The notes beneath the pieces are model-generated. The model was not told the DNA's origin and made no database searches. It worked only from the letters and a program-made list of their open reading frames with translations. Made by a program: the position numbers and the translations under genes. A DNA stretch of 64,000 nucleotides from NCBI RefSeq assembly GCF_002934685.1, contig NZ_NKHL01000121.1:506461-570460 (forward strand), in the 5' to 3' direction. Positions 26,709 to 35,198 of this stretch are shown piece by piece (position 1 is the stretch's first letter; each line of letters begins with the position of its first letter). The stretch is from Pseudomonas bohemica (GTDB lineage: Bacteria; Pseudomonadota; Gammaproteobacteria; Pseudomonadales; Pseudomonadaceae).

Positions 26709-26797
26709 GCGCTGCACCGTAACAATCGCTTGGTCCGGCTGCCGCCAGTGTCCTAACATGCGGCAGTCCGAACCAGGTGATTTCAGGTGTTTCAACG

Positions 26798-27703
26798 ATG
26801 GCCAACCCGTCCCGCATCCAGACCTATGGCATGCAGCAACGCAGCGACCGCATGGATTTCTACATCCGTGACAAGTCGGCGCGCCCGGCCCTGACCTCGC
26901 CTCATCGCCACGAATATTTCCAGATCCAGATCAACCTCGGCGGCGACACCGTGCAGCATATCGGCGGCGCGATCCGACCGTTTCCGCGTAACACCCTGGC
27001 GTTCATCCTGCCTCATCGCCTGCATGTGATTCCTCACCCGGAAGACGGCAATTTCGTGCTGATCAACTTCTCGCAGGAATTTCTGTTGCAGCACCTGCAC
27101 TGTGATCCGATGGATCTGGAAGATGTGCCGTTGACCGAGGCACCGGAGCTGGCGCCGTTTCGCTTTCAGGAGCATCTGGATTTCATCCTCGATGACGCTC
27201 ATTTCGAGGAGGTGACTGCGCTGCTGATGCACATGCGCGAAGCGGATCAGCGCCGGCAGCTGGGGTCGGGATCGATTCTGCGCGGTTACTTGCTGCAACT
27301 GATCGGCAAGGCCTGCAACCTGTTCGAAACCGAGTTGCTGGCGCTGTCGGCGAACAAGGCTGAAAGGCGAGGGCGGCGCGATGCGATGGGGCGGGTCATG
27401 GCGTACATTCGGGAGCACATCGCCGATTCTGCCATGACCTTGACCGACGCGGCGGCTGCAGCGTTTCTGTCGCCCAATTACCTGACCCACCTACTGCGCA
27501 AGGAAACCGGCAGCACCTTTTCCGAACTGGTGCTGGAACGACGCATGCGACTGGCGCGCACGCACTTGATGAACAGCAGCAAGTCGCTGAGCCATATCGC
27601 CCAGATTTGCGGGTTTGCTGACGAGGCCTATTTCTCCCGACGCTTCCGCAAGGCCCATGGCATACCTCCCGGGCAGTTTCGGCGGGAGCAGCGTGGCGGA
27701 TGA
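26798..27703 (+). CDS. AraC family transcriptional regulator
   Basis: A 301-residue activator. An N-terminal cupin sensor (about 15-150; SPHRHEYFQIQINLGG, HRLHVIPHPEDGNFVLINFS) precedes two C-terminal helix-turn-helix units (about 205-300), with LTDAAAAAFLSPNYLTHLLRKETGSTF and ISH-type SLSHIAQICGFADEAYFSRRFRKAHGIPPGQFR, the AraC signature. It probably controls the upstream FAH/SDR genes or a nearby unit; its ligand is unknown. The ribosome site at the chosen ATG is weak. Beyond its stop codon begins a tandem REP-derived array. Confidence 0.9.
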   Translation: MANPSRIQTYGMQQRSDRMDFYIRDKSARPALTSPHRHEYFQIQINLGGDTVQHIGGAIRPFPRNTLAFILPHRLHVIPHPEDGNFVLINFSQEFLLQHLHCDPMDLEDVPLTEAPELAPFRFQEHLDFILDDAHFEEVTALLMHMREADQRRQLGSGSILRGYLLQLIGKACNLFETELLALSANKAERRGRRDAMGRVMAYIREHIADSAMTLTDAAAAAFLSPNYLTHLLRKETGSTFSELVLERRMRLARTHLMNSSKSLSHIAQICGFADEAYFSRRFRKAHGIPPGQFRREQRGG

Positions 27704-27726
27704 ACAGCGTCTGATTAACGCGCAAC

Positions 27727-28036
27727 CTGTGGGAGTGATCACTGTCAGGAAGTGAGCCTTCGTGAGCAAGCTCACTCCCACGGTGTGATCTGTCAGGAAG
27801 TGAGCCTTCGTGAGCAAGCTCACGCCCACGGTGTGATCACTGTCAGGAAGTGAGCCTTCGTGAGCAAGCTCACGCCCACGGTGTGACACTGTCTGGAAGT
27901 GAGCCTTGGTGAGCAAGCTCACTCCCACAGTGTGATCACTGTCAGGAAGTGAGCCTTCGTGAGCAAGCTCACTCCCACGGTGTGGTCACTGTCTGGAAGT
28001 GAGCCTTGGTGAGCAAGCTCACTCCCACAGTGTGAT
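27727..28036. repeat. tandem array of six REP-derived units
   Basis: Six head-to-tail copies of a 48-50-bp unit begin GTGAGCC(T)T at 27752, 27800, 27850, 27899, 27949 and 27999. Each holds the palindrome GTGAGCAAGCTCAC followed by CCCAC and a conserved connector (GTGTGATCACTGTCAGGAA with small changes). A truncated inverted REP head, CCTGTGGGAGTG, lies at the left edge. All copies share orientation, unlike the inverted pairs elsewhere. The array separates the AraC gene from the convergent GntP-family permease gene. Confidence 0.95.
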
Positions 28037-28074
28037 CACGTCTGACCCGGGAGCCTGGCGACATCAAGTCGCCG

Positions 28075-29466
28075 TCAAACCAGCCCGGTCGTGTAATACA
28101 CGCCAATCACGAAGAACGCCGCCAGCACCTTGAAGATGGTCATGCCGAAGATGTCCTTATAAGCCTCGCGGTGGGTGAGGCCCGTAACGGCCAGCAGCGT
28201 GATCACCGCGCCGTTGTGGGGCAGGGTATCCATGCCACCGGCGGCCATCGATGCCACCCGATGCATCACTTCCATCGGAATGTGCGCCGCATTGGCCGCC
28301 GATATGAAGGTGTCGGACATTGCGGCCAGGGCAATGCTCATGCCGCCGGAAGACGAGCCGGTGATGCCCGCCAGAATGTTGATGGTGATCGCCTGATTGA
28401 TCAGCGGATTGGGTATCGCCTTCAACCCGTCCACGACCACCAGAAAGCCTGGCAATGCGGCGATGACCGCACCGAAACCGTATTCCGACGCGGTATTCAG
28501 TGTCGCCAGCATCGCCCCGCCGACGGCGGTCTTGCTGCCATCGGCCAGTTTGCCGGCGACCGTGCGGAAGGAAAACACCAGCACCGTGATGATGCCCACC
28601 AGCAGCGCGGCCTGTACCGCCCAGATGGCAGTCAGCTTGGCGACGTCGGTCTGAATCGGCACCTTGAGGCCGGGCAGATGAATGCCATACGAGCCGCCAT
28701 ACCAGCCCGGAATCCATTTAGTGAACAGCAGGTTCATCACGCCGACCAATACCAGCGGCAGCAGGGCGATCAGTGGGTTCGGTAGGCGGATCTGCTCGGG
28801 AGTTTCAGGCTCGTTGCGCAGTTGGCTTCCATAACCTTCCCCGGCGCGGGCGGCCTTGCGCCGCTGATATTCCAGATAGATCATCCCGCAACCGAGCACG
28901 AACAGCGAACCGAGCAGCCCCAGCCAGGGCGCAGCCCAGGAGGTGGTGCCGAAAAAGGTGGTTGGGATGATGTTCTGAATCTGCGGGGTGCCAGGCATCG
29001 CGTCCATGGTGAAAGTGAATGCACCCAAGGCGATGGTCGCAGGCATCAGGCGTTTCGGGATATTGCCTTGGCGGAACATCTCGGCGGCAAACGGATAAAC
29101 CGCAAACACCACCACGAACAGCGACACACCACCGTAAGTCAGCAACGCACAGACCAGCACGATCACCAGAATCACCTGACTGCTCCCCAGCAGGCCGATG
29201 ACCGATTGCACGATCGAACGGGAAAAACCCGACAGCTCGATCAATTTGCCGAACACTGCGCCGAGCAGAAAAACGGGAAAGTAGAGTTTGATGAAGCCGA
29301 CCATCTTGTCCATGAACAGGTCGCTGAACACCGGCGCGACGGCACTCGGGTCGGTCAGCAATACGGCGCCGAGGGCCGCCAGTGGCGCGAAGATGATCAC
29401 GCTGTAGCCCCGATACGCAGCCAGCATCAGAACGCACAGCGCCAGAACGGCGATGACAACACTCAT
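28075..29466 (-). CDS. GntP family permease
   Basis: A 463-residue carboxylate:H+ symporter of the GntP family with about 12-13 helices. It begins MSVVIAVLALCVLMLAAYRGYSVIIFAPLAALGAVLLTDPS, resembling the hydroxybutyrate-permease-like branch rather than classical gluconate carriers. The GSSSGGMSIAL and MDTLPHNGAVITLL segments are conserved family sites. AAGGA lies 8-9 nt before ATG 29466. It follows the histidinol-dehydrogenase-like gene on the same strand (138-bp gap), so it probably imports that enzyme's substrate or its precursor, under the divergent LacI regulator. Confidence 0.9.
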   Translation of the reverse strand: MSVVIAVLALCVLMLAAYRGYSVIIFAPLAALGAVLLTDPSAVAPVFSDLFMDKMVGFIKLYFPVFLLGAVFGKLIELSGFSRSIVQSVIGLLGSSQVILVIVLVCALLTYGGVSLFVVVFAVYPFAAEMFRQGNIPKRLMPATIALGAFTFTMDAMPGTPQIQNIIPTTFFGTTSWAAPWLGLLGSLFVLGCGMIYLEYQRRKAARAGEGYGSQLRNEPETPEQIRLPNPLIALLPLVLVGVMNLLFTKWIPGWYGGSYGIHLPGLKVPIQTDVAKLTAIWAVQAALLVGIITVLVFSFRTVAGKLADGSKTAVGGAMLATLNTASEYGFGAVIAALPGFLVVVDGLKAIPNPLINQAITINILAGITGSSSGGMSIALAAMSDTFISAANAAHIPMEVMHRVASMAAGGMDTLPHNGAVITLLAVTGLTHREAYKDIFGMTIFKVLAAFFVIGVYYTTGLV

Positions 29467-29604
29467 GAGGAAATCCTTCGAAGCGGTGCCGCGAGTCGCC
29501 ACCACGCCTTTTCCGGCGCGGCAATCGTCTCGCGGTCGATGTGATTGTTTTTATTGTCGGGCGCGCGGTTTGCCGCGTGCCCTGTCCCGCAAAGAACGTG
29601 ATGC

Positions 29605-30912
29605 TTATTGGGCGGCCCCGGCGTACGGCACGTCCTTGTGGCCGTAACGGCGCACGCGAATGTTGGCCTGCTCGCCATGCCCGGCAAAGCCTTCCAGTGC
29701 ACACAGGCGCGAGCAGTACTCGCCGACCATCGAGGAGGCCTCGTCGGTGGTGACCTTCTGATACGTGCAGGTCTTGATGAACTTGCCGACCCACAGGCCA
29801 CCGGTGTAGCGCGCAGCCTTCTTGGTCGGCAGGGTGTGGTTGGTGCCGATCACCTTGTCACCGAACGAAACGTTGGTGCGCGGGCCCAGGAACAGGGCGC
29901 CATAGTTGCGCATGTTCTTGAGGAAGAAGTCCGGATCCCTGGTCATCACCTGCACGTGTTCGAAGGCCAGCCCATTGGCGATTTTGAGCATTTCCTGCTC
30001 GTCCTCGGCAACGATCACTTCGCCGAAGCTTTCCCAGGCGCGACGGGCGATTTCGGCCGTCGGCAGGATCTGCAGCAGACGCTCGATCTCGGCCATGGTC
30101 TCGCGGGCCAGTTTCTCGGAGGTGGTGAGCAGGATCGCGGGCGAATCCGGACCGTGTTCGGCCTGGCCCAACAGGTCGGTGGCGCAGAGCTCGCCATCGA
30201 CGCTTTCATCGGCGATCACCAGGGTTTCGGTCGGGCCGGCGAACAGGTCAATGCCGACTCGGCCGAACAGCTGACGCTTGGCTTCAGCGACGAAGGCGTT
30301 GCCCGGGCCGACGAGCATGTCCACCTGAGCGATGGATTTAGTGCCCAGCGCCATGGCGCCGATCGCCTGAATGCCGCCCAGGCAATAGATCTCATTGGCA
30401 CCGGCCATGTGCTGCGCGGCCACGATGGCCGGTGCCGGTTTGCCCAGAAACGGTGGGGCGCAAGTGATGATGCGTGGCACGCCAGCGACCTTGGCAGTGA
30501 TCACCGACATATGCGCCGAGGCCAGCAGCGGGTATTTGCCGCCGGGGACATAGCAGCCCGCCGCGTTCACCGGAATGTGTTTGTGCCCCAGGATCACGCC
30601 CGGCAGGGTCTCCACTTCGACATCGACCATGGAGTTGCGCTGATGCTGGGCGAAGTTGCGCACCTGGGTCTGGGCGAACTCGATGTCCTTGAGATCGCGA
30701 TCGCTGAGCTGGTTGATACAGCCCTGGATTTCCGCGTCGCTGAGGCGATAGTCCTCACGATCCATCTTGTCGAAACGGATCGCCAGCTCACGAACGGCGA
30801 CATCGCCGCGCGCTTCGATGTCAGCCAGCAGATTTTCGACGGTGTCGCGCACTTCACGAGCAGCGGATTTGATGACTTCTGCTTCAGCGCCTTGTTTGAG
30901 CCACTTAGCCAC
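29605..30912 (-). CDS. histidinol-dehydrogenase-like enzyme (HpsN-type)
   Basis: A 435-residue paralogue of HisD. The metal and catalytic residues of HisD have counterparts: GQAEHGPDS (Gln, His), GLAFEHVQV (Glu-His), SFGDKVIGTNH (Asp) and FAGHGEQANIR (His). The surrounding sequence differs from true HisD in the histidinol-binding part (PRTNVSFGD). Together with its place in a LacI/GntP catabolic cluster away from his genes, this points to the HpsN group, which oxidises 2,3-dihydroxypropane-1-sulfonate to sulfolactate, or to a related polyol/hydroxyacid. The role in histidine synthesis is unlikely; the actual substrate is inferred, not shown. Confidence 0.85.
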   Translation of the reverse strand: MAKWLKQGAEAEVIKSAAREVRDTVENLLADIEARGDVAVRELAIRFDKMDREDYRLSDAEIQGCINQLSDRDLKDIEFAQTQVRNFAQHQRNSMVDVEVETLPGVILGHKHIPVNAAGCYVPGGKYPLLASAHMSVITAKVAGVPRIITCAPPFLGKPAPAIVAAQHMAGANEIYCLGGIQAIGAMALGTKSIAQVDMLVGPGNAFVAEAKRQLFGRVGIDLFAGPTETLVIADESVDGELCATDLLGQAEHGPDSPAILLTTSEKLARETMAEIERLLQILPTAEIARRAWESFGEVIVAEDEQEMLKIANGLAFEHVQVMTRDPDFFLKNMRNYGALFLGPRTNVSFGDKVIGTNHTLPTKKAARYTGGLWVGKFIKTCTYQKVTTDEASSMVGEYCSRLCALEGFAGHGEQANIRVRRYGHKDVPYAGAAQ

Positions 30913-30952
30913 GGTGTTCTCCTGCGAGTTGTTTTTATTGAAATCCGGGGTT

Positions 30953-30968
30953 TTGCATACGTATGCAA
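30953..30968. promoter_or_regulatory. LacI-type operator, perfect palindrome
   Basis: TTGCATACGTATGCAA is a perfect 16-bp palindrome, 41 bp upstream of the histidinol-dehydrogenase-like start and 130 bp upstream of the divergent lacI-type gene. Its central CG and dyad length are typical of LacI/GalR operators. Confidence 0.75.
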
Positions 30969-31097
30969 TGGCGACGATATTAATTCAAGATGTCCGCGTT
31001 GCAAACCCCTCTCGATGGAGGCATGTGAATTTCATGGCCGGGATGTGGCATAAGCGATTGGCAGGTATGATCATTTTTTTTCGGCGGTCGAAGCGAT

Positions 31098-32162
31098 ATG
31101 TCAGACAACACGGAGCGGGGCCGACGTCCGGTCACGGCCCATGAAGTGGCGAGGCTGGCGGGAGTTTCCCAATCGGCGGTTTCGCGCGCGTTTACCAAGG
31201 GCGCCAGCGTGTCGCCCGACACCCGGCGCAAGGTTGAAGAGGCCGCTGCAAGCCTGGGCTACCGGCCCAATCTGGTGGCGCGCTCGCTCATCACACGGCG
31301 TTCCAACCTGATTGGCGTGGCCATTCCCGGCATGGCCAACCCGTTCTACGCGCGCGTGCTGGAGTCGTTGTCGGCGGAGTTCGAACAACTGGGCTACCGC
31401 ATCCTGCTTTTTTCCATGGCCAACAACGAAGATTCCGACCCGGTGCTGGAAGAAATCCTGCGCTATCAGGTCGATGGTCTGGTGCTGGTTTCGACCAGTC
31501 TGTCATCGCGTTTTGCCGAGGAGTGCCGCACGATCGGTCTGCCCGTGGTGTTGTTCAACCGCACCAATGACAGCACTTCGGTATCCAGCGTCACCAGCGA
31601 CAACCTCACTGGCAGCCGCACGATCGCGCGTTTTCTGCTGGCCGGCGGTCACCAGCGCCTGGCGTTTATTGCCGGTAAGCAAAGCTCGTCGACCAACCGT
31701 GATCGCGAGGCGGGCTTCAACGGTTATCTACAAGAGCAGGGCAAGCCACTGCCGCTACGCGAGGTGGGGGATTACAGCTTCGACGGCGCGATCGCGGCGA
31801 CCCGTCGCTTGCTTGGGCTCGACGCGCCGCCGGATGCGATCTTCTGTGCCAACGACCTGATGGCTTTGGCGGCCATCAACGTCTGCCATGAGCTGAACCT
31901 GCGGCCCGGGCGCGACCTGTCCATCGTCGGTTTCGACGACCTGCCGCAAGGGCAGTGGCCGATCTTTGGCCTGACCACGTTCGAACAGCCCATGACCGAA
32001 ATGATCGGCCGCGCGGTGAATATCATTTGCGCGCAACTGGCCGATTCCGGAACCCAGGCGATTCAGGAAGTTCTGCCCGGCAGAATGATCGTACGGGGCA
32101 CGGCGCGCGTGCCTGACAGGGGTGTTGTCGAGGTCAATGGGGAGCGGATCTGGCAGGGTTGA
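31098..32162 (+). CDS. LacI family transcriptional regulator
   Basis: A 354-residue repressor. The N-terminal helix-turn-helix is TAHEVARLAGVSQSAVSRAF (about 13-32), followed by the hinge helix SLGYRPNLVARSLITRRS and a periplasmic-binding-protein-like sensor domain (IGVAIPGMANPFYARVLESL onward, closing with IVGFDDLPQGQWPIFGLTTFEQP). It is divergent from the dehydrogenase/GntP unit and shares with it an intergenic region holding a perfect palindrome, so it most likely represses that unit until a sugar acid or related inducer binds. Confidence 0.93.
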   Translation: MSDNTERGRRPVTAHEVARLAGVSQSAVSRAFTKGASVSPDTRRKVEEAAASLGYRPNLVARSLITRRSNLIGVAIPGMANPFYARVLESLSAEFEQLGYRILLFSMANNEDSDPVLEEILRYQVDGLVLVSTSLSSRFAEECRTIGLPVVLFNRTNDSTSVSSVTSDNLTGSRTIARFLLAGGHQRLAFIAGKQSSSTNRDREAGFNGYLQEQGKPLPLREVGDYSFDGAIAATRRLLGLDAPPDAIFCANDLMALAAINVCHELNLRPGRDLSIVGFDDLPQGQWPIFGLTTFEQPMTEMIGRAVNIICAQLADSGTQAIQEVLPGRMIVRGTARVPDRGVVEVNGERIWQG

Positions 32163-32239
32163 GCCAGTTTCAACTGTGGGCATGTTCGGCCTGTTAACGC
32201 CGGATCTGTCGCAAAGCGTTTGGATATCAAGGAGCAGGC

Positions 32240-32959
32240 ATGAAACAGAAACAGGCGATTCGCATCGCATTGGTGGGTGACTACGACCAAAGCGTACCTG
32301 CCCATCAGGCGATTCCGGTGGCATTGAACCGGGTAGCGGACGAGACCGCCATCGTCGTCGACTTCCAATGGATTCCCACGCCGGACGTGGAAGACGCTGC
32401 AGTTTTGAAAGGCTTTGACGGCATCTGGTGCGTGCCTGCCAGCCCCTATCGCGACATGAATGGCGCACTGACCGCGATTCGATTTGCTCGAGAGGGGCGA
32501 GTGCCCTTTCTGGGGACCTGCGGAGGTTTCCAACACGCGTTGCTGGAGTACGCGCGCAACCATCTGGGCTGGGTCGATGCCGAGCATGCCGAAACGGCGC
32601 CCGATTCCGATCAGGCGATCATCACTGTGCTCAGTTGTTCGCTGGTCGAGGCGTTCGCGCCGATTCGCCTGTTGCCCGGTTCGCGGATCGCCAAGGCCTA
32701 TGCCGCTAAAGAAACCCAGGAGCGTTATCGTTGCCGCTATGGCCTGCGCAAGGAACTGGAGGCCCGGATCTTCGCCGGGCCGTTGAAGGTCGCAGGCTAC
32801 GATGACGACGAGGAAATCCGTGCGATGGAACTGGACGGGCACCCGTTTTTCGTCGCGACGCTGTTTCAGCCCGAACGCGCTGCGCTGGAGGGCAATACCC
32901 CGCCGCTGGTCAAGGCGTTCGTGCTGGCCAGTGCGGGCAAACGAGGGCTGAGCGGATGA
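32240..32959 (+). CDS. CTP-synthase C-terminal-like class I amidotransferase domain protein
   Basis: A 239-residue protein equivalent to the glutaminase domain of CTP synthase without the synthetase part. It has IRIALVGDYDQSVPAHQAIPVAL, a nucleophile elbow FLGTCGGFQHALLEYARN (Cys about residue 94) and a C-terminal FVATLFQPERAAL. In CTP synthase that last block is FHPE, with the catalytic His; here His is replaced by Gln. The protein belongs to the group annotated as CTP synthase C-terminal region-related (seleno)protein, whose function is unknown. Its stop codon overlaps the start of the next gene, so the two are coupled. An AAGGAGC ribosome site precedes the ATG. Confidence 0.85.
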   Translation: MKQKQAIRIALVGDYDQSVPAHQAIPVALNRVADETAIVVDFQWIPTPDVEDAAVLKGFDGIWCVPASPYRDMNGALTAIRFAREGRVPFLGTCGGFQHALLEYARNHLGWVDAEHAETAPDSDQAIITVLSCSLVEAFAPIRLLPGSRIAKAYAAKETQERYRCRYGLRKELEARIFAGPLKVAGYDDDEEIRAMELDGHPFFVATLFQPERAALEGNTPPLVKAFVLASAGKRGLSG

Positions 32960-33282
32960 TGACGAACACCTTTTCCTTGCCGTATTTCGCGGTGATTTTC
33001 ACCTCAATTCGTACCCCCGACGAGGCCGAGGACTACGAACGGGCTGCCCATCGTATGCTTGAACTGGTGCAGGATCAGCCTGGTTTTCTCGGCGTGGAGT
33101 CCGCGCGCGGTGACGACGGGCTTGGCATCACGGTGTCGTACTGGGCCAGTGAAGCAGCGATCCTGGCCTGGAAGGAGCACCCGGAACACCGGGAAGTCCG
33201 CGAACGCGGGCGCTCGACCTGGTACCGGCGCTGTACCACTCGAGTGACTCGCGTCGAACGCAATTACCGCTATGACGCCTGA
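32956..33282 (+). CDS. antibiotic biosynthesis monooxygenase (ABM) domain protein
   Basis: A 108-residue ferredoxin-like-fold protein of the ABM family. LPYFAVIFTSIRTPDEAEDYERAAHRMLELVQDQPGFLGVESARG and ISYW-like ITVSYWASEAAILAWKEHPEHREV are the family's two recognisable stretches. Such proteins are small cofactor-free oxygenases, quinol or heme-degrading enzymes, or simply unexplored. The start overlaps the preceding amidotransferase-like gene by 4 bp, implying translational coupling and perhaps a shared job. Its 3' end overlaps the convergent DMT transporter gene by 13 bp. Confidence 0.88.
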   Translation: MMTNTFSLPYFAVIFTSIRTPDEAEDYERAAHRMLELVQDQPGFLGVESARGDDGLGITVSYWASEAAILAWKEHPEHREVRERGRSTWYRRCTTRVTRVERNYRYDA

Positions 33283-34181
33283 GCCGCGGCCTCCTGCGCC
33301 GCCACTCGCCGCCCGCTCTGCAGCACGAACACGCCACTCAGGATCGCCGCGACCGCCAGCACGTCCAGCGTATGCACGGGCTCACCGGCGACGAAGATGC
33401 CGATCAGCAGCGCGATCACTGGCGGGATGTAAGTGGCCGAAGCCGCCACCACCGCGCCCAGCCGTTCGACGATGAAGTAATAAAGGATGTACGCCACGCC
33501 GGTGCCCGAAAGCCCCAGTCCCAGGGACACCCCGATCATGGCTTTCGGGCTTTCGGTAATATGCGCCATGCCGGTGCGGTCAGTGACGAGGAACAGAATC
33601 ACCAGCGCCAGGCCGATCTGATAGGTGCACAGCGCTACCGCCGAAATATTCAGGCCGGTGAGGAAACGCTTGGCGTAGACGAACGAGCCGCCGATGCTCA
33701 GTGAACCGAGCATCATGTACATCACCCCTTGCACTGAAATGGCCGAATCGCCGCTGGCCCAGGGGCGCGCGATCAACAGCACGCCGACAAAGCCCATCAG
33801 CACGCCCAGCGTCATTCGCGCATTGAGTTTCTCCTGGCGCAGGAACAGGAACGCGCAGCCGAAGGTGAACAGCGGAATCACCCCGCTGAGCAGGCCCGCC
33901 ACGCTCGACAGCAGCAGCGTAGTGCCCTCGGCGTAGAGGTAGTAGTAAACCGCCGTTGCCAGTAGCGCCATGACCAGAAAGTGATGGATGTAGCGCACAT
34001 GCCTCCAGCTCAACGCGCGGGTGAAGAGGGCGTAGACGAGGATCGGCAGAAAGCCGAAGAACGAGCGCATCAGCACGATTTGCACGGGCGAAATCCACTC
34101 CACTGCCCACTTCATGAACATGAAGTTTGTGCCCCAGATCAGGCCCAGCAGGACGAAAGCGAAGTAGGCAATGTTTTTCAT
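33270..34181 (-). CDS. DMT/EamA family transporter
   Basis: A 303-residue inner-membrane protein with ten helices arranged as two EamA repeats (about 5-135 and 150-290). LLGLIWGTNFMFMKWAV and the second-repeat GLSGTGVAYILYYFIVERLGAVVAASATYIPPVIALLIGIFVAGEPV are characteristic. Proteins of this type export or import small metabolites; the substrate is unknown. The start at 34181 puts MKNIAYFAFVLLGL at the N-terminus, dropping a non-conserved upstream extension. The LysR gene at 34281 is divergent across only 99 bp and is the likely regulator. Confidence 0.9.
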   Translation of the reverse strand: MKNIAYFAFVLLGLIWGTNFMFMKWAVEWISPVQIVLMRSFFGFLPILVYALFTRALSWRHVRYIHHFLVMALLATAVYYYLYAEGTTLLLSSVAGLLSGVIPLFTFGCAFLFLRQEKLNARMTLGVLMGFVGVLLIARPWASGDSAISVQGVMYMMLGSLSIGGSFVYAKRFLTGLNISAVALCTYQIGLALVILFLVTDRTGMAHITESPKAMIGVSLGLGLSGTGVAYILYYFIVERLGAVVAASATYIPPVIALLIGIFVAGEPVHTLDVLAVAAILSGVFVLQSGRRVAAQEAAAQAS

Positions 34182-34280
34182 GAGTCGGGCTGCCGCGTGG
34201 TCGATGATGGGCGATTGTGCGCGGCGGCTCGATCCGTTACAAATCATCATCTCTACGAAATGGAATAGAAAAACTACGCC

Positions 34281-35180
34281 ATGAAAACCTTTCCGCCGCT
34301 CAAAGCGCTGCTGTGTTTCGACGCTGCCATGCGATTGAACAGTTTTTCTCTAGCAGCCGACGAGCTTAATGTCACCCCCGGTGCCGTGGGGCAGCAGATT
34401 CGCAATCTCGAACAATGGTTGGGCGTGGCGCTGTTCACGCGGCAGATCCGTCAGGTTCGGCCGACCCCCGACGGTCAGGCTTACTGGGTGCAGATCAAGC
34501 CCGCGCTGGTAAAGATCCTCGATGCCAGTCATGTGCTGCGTGATCGGCACAACAACAATGTCTGGCTGAGCATGCCGCCCAGTCTGGCGGCCAAATGGTT
34601 CGCCCGGCGCATGGCTGGCTTTCTGGAAGGGCATCCCGAAGTGACGCTGCACCTTAGCTCGTCAATCACCCTGACCGACTTCAGCAGCGAGCGGGTCGAT
34701 CTGGCGATTCGGCATTTCGACGGTCACGCGCCGGAGCTGGACGTTGAACTGCTGCATCGCGATGACGCGCATGTCTATTGCAGCCCGGCCTATATCGAAC
34801 AGATCGGCTTGCGAACCCCTGCTGATCTGCGTCGCGCAACCTTGCTGCACAACACCTTGCACCCGCATTGGCCGCAATGGCTGCAGCGCTTTGCACAGAT
34901 CGGCGATGAGGAGGGCAGAAGGATTTCCGGTATCCATTTCGACCAGTCGTTGATGGCCATCGAAGCGGCGCGACGTCATCAGGGGATGGTCATCACCAGT
35001 GAATGGTTGACCCAGGAGGAAGTGGCAAACGGGACGTTGGTCGAGCCCTTCGCCCAGCGTTTGCCGCTGTCGAAGGGTTATTACCTGGTACAGCCCAGAC
35101 ATTCGATCCTGCGACCAACGGTGCGGGCGTTGAAGCAATGGCTGGTCAAGCAGGCCAGCCAGGATGCCGAACGCCTCTAG
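34281..35180 (+). CDS. LysR family transcriptional regulator (GcvA-like)
   Basis: A 299-residue LysR protein. The winged helix-turn-helix occupies residues 5-65 (PLKALLCFDAAMRLNSFSLAADELNVTPGAVGQQIRNLEQWLGVALFTR), the pattern of the GcvA subgroup, and the effector-binding domain spans about 90-290. It is divergent from the DMT transporter gene across 99 bp, the classic arrangement in which a LysR protein controls its neighbour. The effector is unknown. It is convergent with atoE, 18 bp between stops. Confidence 0.92.
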   Translation: MKTFPPLKALLCFDAAMRLNSFSLAADELNVTPGAVGQQIRNLEQWLGVALFTRQIRQVRPTPDGQAYWVQIKPALVKILDASHVLRDRHNNNVWLSMPPSLAAKWFARRMAGFLEGHPEVTLHLSSSITLTDFSSERVDLAIRHFDGHAPELDVELLHRDDAHVYCSPAYIEQIGLRTPADLRRATLLHNTLHPHWPQWLQRFAQIGDEEGRRISGIHFDQSLMAIEAARRHQGMVITSEWLTQEEVANGTLVEPFAQRLPLSKGYYLVQPRHSILRPTVRALKQWLVKQASQDAERL

Positions 35181-35198
35181 GCGTCCGGCGAGCGGTCG

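Noticed and set aside
27727..28036. CRISPR array
   Set aside because: The whole 48-50-bp unit is conserved, including the connector; there are no variable spacers and no cas genes, and the palindrome is a REP found elsewhere in the window.
29608..31053. 481-codon open frame on the plus strand
   Set aside because: Antisense to the conserved histidinol-dehydrogenase-like gene; no domain and no ribosome site.
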